From the NCBI GenBank assembly GCA_048594725.1, contig JBMDXA010000080.1, positions 1-64,000 on the forward strand: a stretch of DNA of 64,000 nucleotides, read 5' to 3'. The position numbers and the translations under genes are program-made. The number at the start of each line of letters is the position of its first letter. Within the stretch, counting starts at the first letter, position 1. Positions 62,543 to 64,000 of this stretch are shown here, one piece after another. Source of the stretch: JAFDZV01 sp048594725. Lineage in GTDB: Bacteria; Bacteroidota; Ignavibacteria; OLB7. The notes under the pieces are model-generated. The model had not been told where the DNA came from, ran no database searches, and worked only from the letters and a program-made list of their open reading frames with translations.

Positions 62543-64000
62543 TTACCGCACCAGGGTGATCGTATGCGCCTCGCGTCCCGCCGGAGTCTGCACGTTCAGC
62601 AGGTATTTGCCCGCTGGAAGACCTTCCAGATCTATCTCCGCATCGCCGGGGCGCTCGTAGCGCGAGGCCAGCACCAGATCGCCCAGCATGTTCCGCACTT
62701 CCACCACGCTCCCCTGCACGATCGGGCCGCGCAGGTAGACCGCGCCATGCGCCGGGTTCGGAAAGACCCGCACACCGGTATCGGAAGCATCACCGAGGCT
62801 GCCGGACTCCACGGAACTGACCGGTGTTTCCACGACCGTTGAGACCACTGTATTGGTAGTGATCGGGTCGTTGTAATCGAAATAGATCTGCGCGCGGTTC
62901 GAGATCCGCGTGTTGGGCCGGGGCCTGCCGTTCATGCCGATGCTGAACCGGAAGTACCCCTGGCTTCCCTCGTCGTTGATCTTCTTGTGCGGAAGATCGA
63001 TGTCATCGAAGATGAAGATCAGCGCGCCGCCGTCCCGGATCTTCAAGGTGAATGGATGGCTTGCCGCGCCCAGCCGCAGCGACGTCAGGTCGAGGGTGGA
63101 GGTGAGCGTATCGACTACCACCACCCGGAACGCGGTATCGGTTCCGGTGTTCTGGAAACGCACCGTGTAGGTGAGCAGCGAGTCGGTGACGGAGATGTGG
63201 CCGTTGTTTCCCGGTCCCGCCGGGGAGACAGCCATATCGTTCGGATCGTAGCTATCGATGACGACCGTGCAGACGGTATCACGATTATCATCCGGCACCA
63301 CATCCCCCGTCAGTTCGGCCGCCGCCGAGGCGCAGATCATGGTTCCGACGCTGATATTCCCCGGAACACCGAACGCTATCCTGAAGATGTGGCTTCCCGC
63401 CGGAGGCACGCCCGTCAGATCCCACTCCATCCATCCGTTCCCCGCGCGCGAGGCCGCTGGGGCTGGCGAGGGACGCCCCAGTCTGGAATCGAACTCGAAG
63501 CGAACCGTAGTAGCGGGGATGACCGTGGTGCCCAGATTGGTGCACCGGATGGTATAGTCCGTGTTCATGAACCGCCGCAGCCGCCCGCCGGCCACGCTCA
63601 CGGCCAGATCATGCCGCCCCGGTATCGCCGCCGTCACGAAGTTCTTCCGCACCGATCCGCTTGGTGTGCTAACCGCCACATCCCAGCCGGTTCCGGCCGG
63701 AGGGCAGAGCTGGTTCCAGTGGCGAACCGGAAGGAGGCCAAGCGAATATTCCCCGACCGGAGCATAGATCCGGTAATAGCCGTTGCTGTCGGTGACGGCG
63801 TAGCGATCCCCCGGAACAAGCCGTACGATCCGTCCGGGAAGCCCCCCGGCGGCGAGCGAATCGGTGCAGTCGCCGGAGGGATCATTCCGGACCTGCCCGG
63901 AGATACCGAAGCAATCCAGCGGGGTGCAGAGCTGCGCGAAATGCCCGAGCCCCATCCCGCAGGAGCCCGTGAATTTCCCCCCCATATACAGGCCCCCGCG
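62543..64000 (-). CDS. T9SS-secreted protein with DUF11/DUF7619-like domain, partial (N-terminus off window)
   Basis: The frame is open to the window edge; at least 485 residues are visible and the N-terminus is missing (an internal ATG at 63985 is unlikely to be the start). A carboxypeptidase-regulatory-like domain comes first (GRIVRLVPGDRYAVTDSNGY). Then a beta-sandwich domain with SYDPNDMAVSPAG, YTVRFQNTGTDTAFRVVVVD and AQIYFDYNDPITTNTV, typical of the DUF11/DUF7619 group. The C-terminal 80 residues are a T9SS sorting domain (VRVFPNPAHGAVYLRGP, VEVRNMLGDLVLASRY, GLPAGKYLLNVQTPAG). Probably a large cell-surface protein. Confidence 0.85.
   Translation of the reverse strand, partial: RGGLYMGGKFTGSCGMGLGHFAQLCTPLDCFGISGQVRNDPSGDCTDSLAAGGLPGRIVRLVPGDRYAVTDSNGYYRIYAPVGEYSLGLLPVRHWNQLCPPAGTGWDVAVSTPSGSVRKNFVTAAIPGRHDLAVSVAGGRLRRFMNTDYTIRCTNLGTTVIPATTVRFEFDSRLGRPSPAPAASRAGNGWMEWDLTGVPPAGSHIFRIAFGVPGNISVGTMICASAAAELTGDVVPDDNRDTVCTVVIDSYDPNDMAVSPAGPGNNGHISVTDSLLTYTVRFQNTGTDTAFRVVVVDTLTSTLDLTSLRLGAASHPFTLKIRDGGALIFIFDDIDLPHKKINDEGSQGYFRFSIGMNGRPRPNTRISNRAQIYFDYNDPITTNTVVSTVVETPVSSVESGSLGDASDTGVRVFPNPAHGAVYLRGPIVQGSVVEVRNMLGDLVLASRYERPGDAEIDLEGLPAGKYLLNVQTPAGREAHTITLVR

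Overview
The window looks like a chromosomal segment of a G+C-rich member of the Bacteroidota / FCB group. The main evidence is type IX secretion (T9SS) C-terminal sorting domains, with QNVPNPF-type motifs, on proteins at 2021-2554 and 48376-49407 and a related tail at 62543-64000. A beta-propeller sensor kinase paired with a LytTR regulator, and a Bacteroidota-style contractile injection gene set, agree with this. The motif style recalls Kapabacteria/Ignavibacteria-like lineages; that placement is inference and no marker gene here settles it.

Layout. 1-2554: two secreted proteins on the minus strand, one a long 10-residue-repeat protein cut by the window edge. 3087-4499: UbiB-family kinase. 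5125-8810: VOC protein, ThuA-like lipoprotein, glycolipid-binding-like protein and a methyltransferase fused to a small upstream domain. 8885-12838: LytTR regulator and its propeller kinase. 13094-20175: small single-domain enzymes on the plus strand (two GNATs, PfpI/DJ-1, LigB-type dioxygenase, GIY-YIG, YdeI/OmdA, FMN-binding, Nudix, alpha/beta hydrolase).

20252-44144, minus strand: a near-complete extracellular contractile injection system (eCIS, Afp/PVC/MAC-like). In transcription order: tail terminator (DUF4255), an unknown 326-residue protein, a 700-base tandem-repeat tract, sheath, two tube proteins, a 56-residue DUF5908 protein, LysM protein, VgrG/gp5-like spike, PAAR tip, gp25-like, two large baseplate proteins (J-like and Afp12-like), a 965-residue protein of unknown role, tape-measure protein, AAA+ ATPase, then a DUF4157 protein with an unassigned C-terminal domain, an orphan 181-residue protein with a similar N-terminal leader, and a tail-collar protein. 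The last three are the likely cargo and targeting end. A TetR-type regulator is transcribed divergently from the head of the cluster.

45014-64000: TetR, MBOAT/wax-synthase-like protein plus small membrane partner, aldo/keto reductase, secreted intradiol dioxygenase with T9SS tail, MATE transporter, sterol desaturase-like hydroxylase with a coupled unknown gene, a 1265-residue hybrid kinase, a SnoaL-like protein, two duplicated lipoproteins, DNA polymerase I, and a partial T9SS-secreted protein.

Intergenic DNA is rich in dispersed repeats: a 151-bp palindromic element (three copies, with a compensatory base-pair change in its stem), a 130-137-bp element (two copies, one inside the eCIS cluster), a 60-bp repeat, and a GATTTTCGATT-type motif that follows several stop codons in sense orientation. 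No rRNA, tRNA, CRISPR array, transposase or prophage integrase was recognised.
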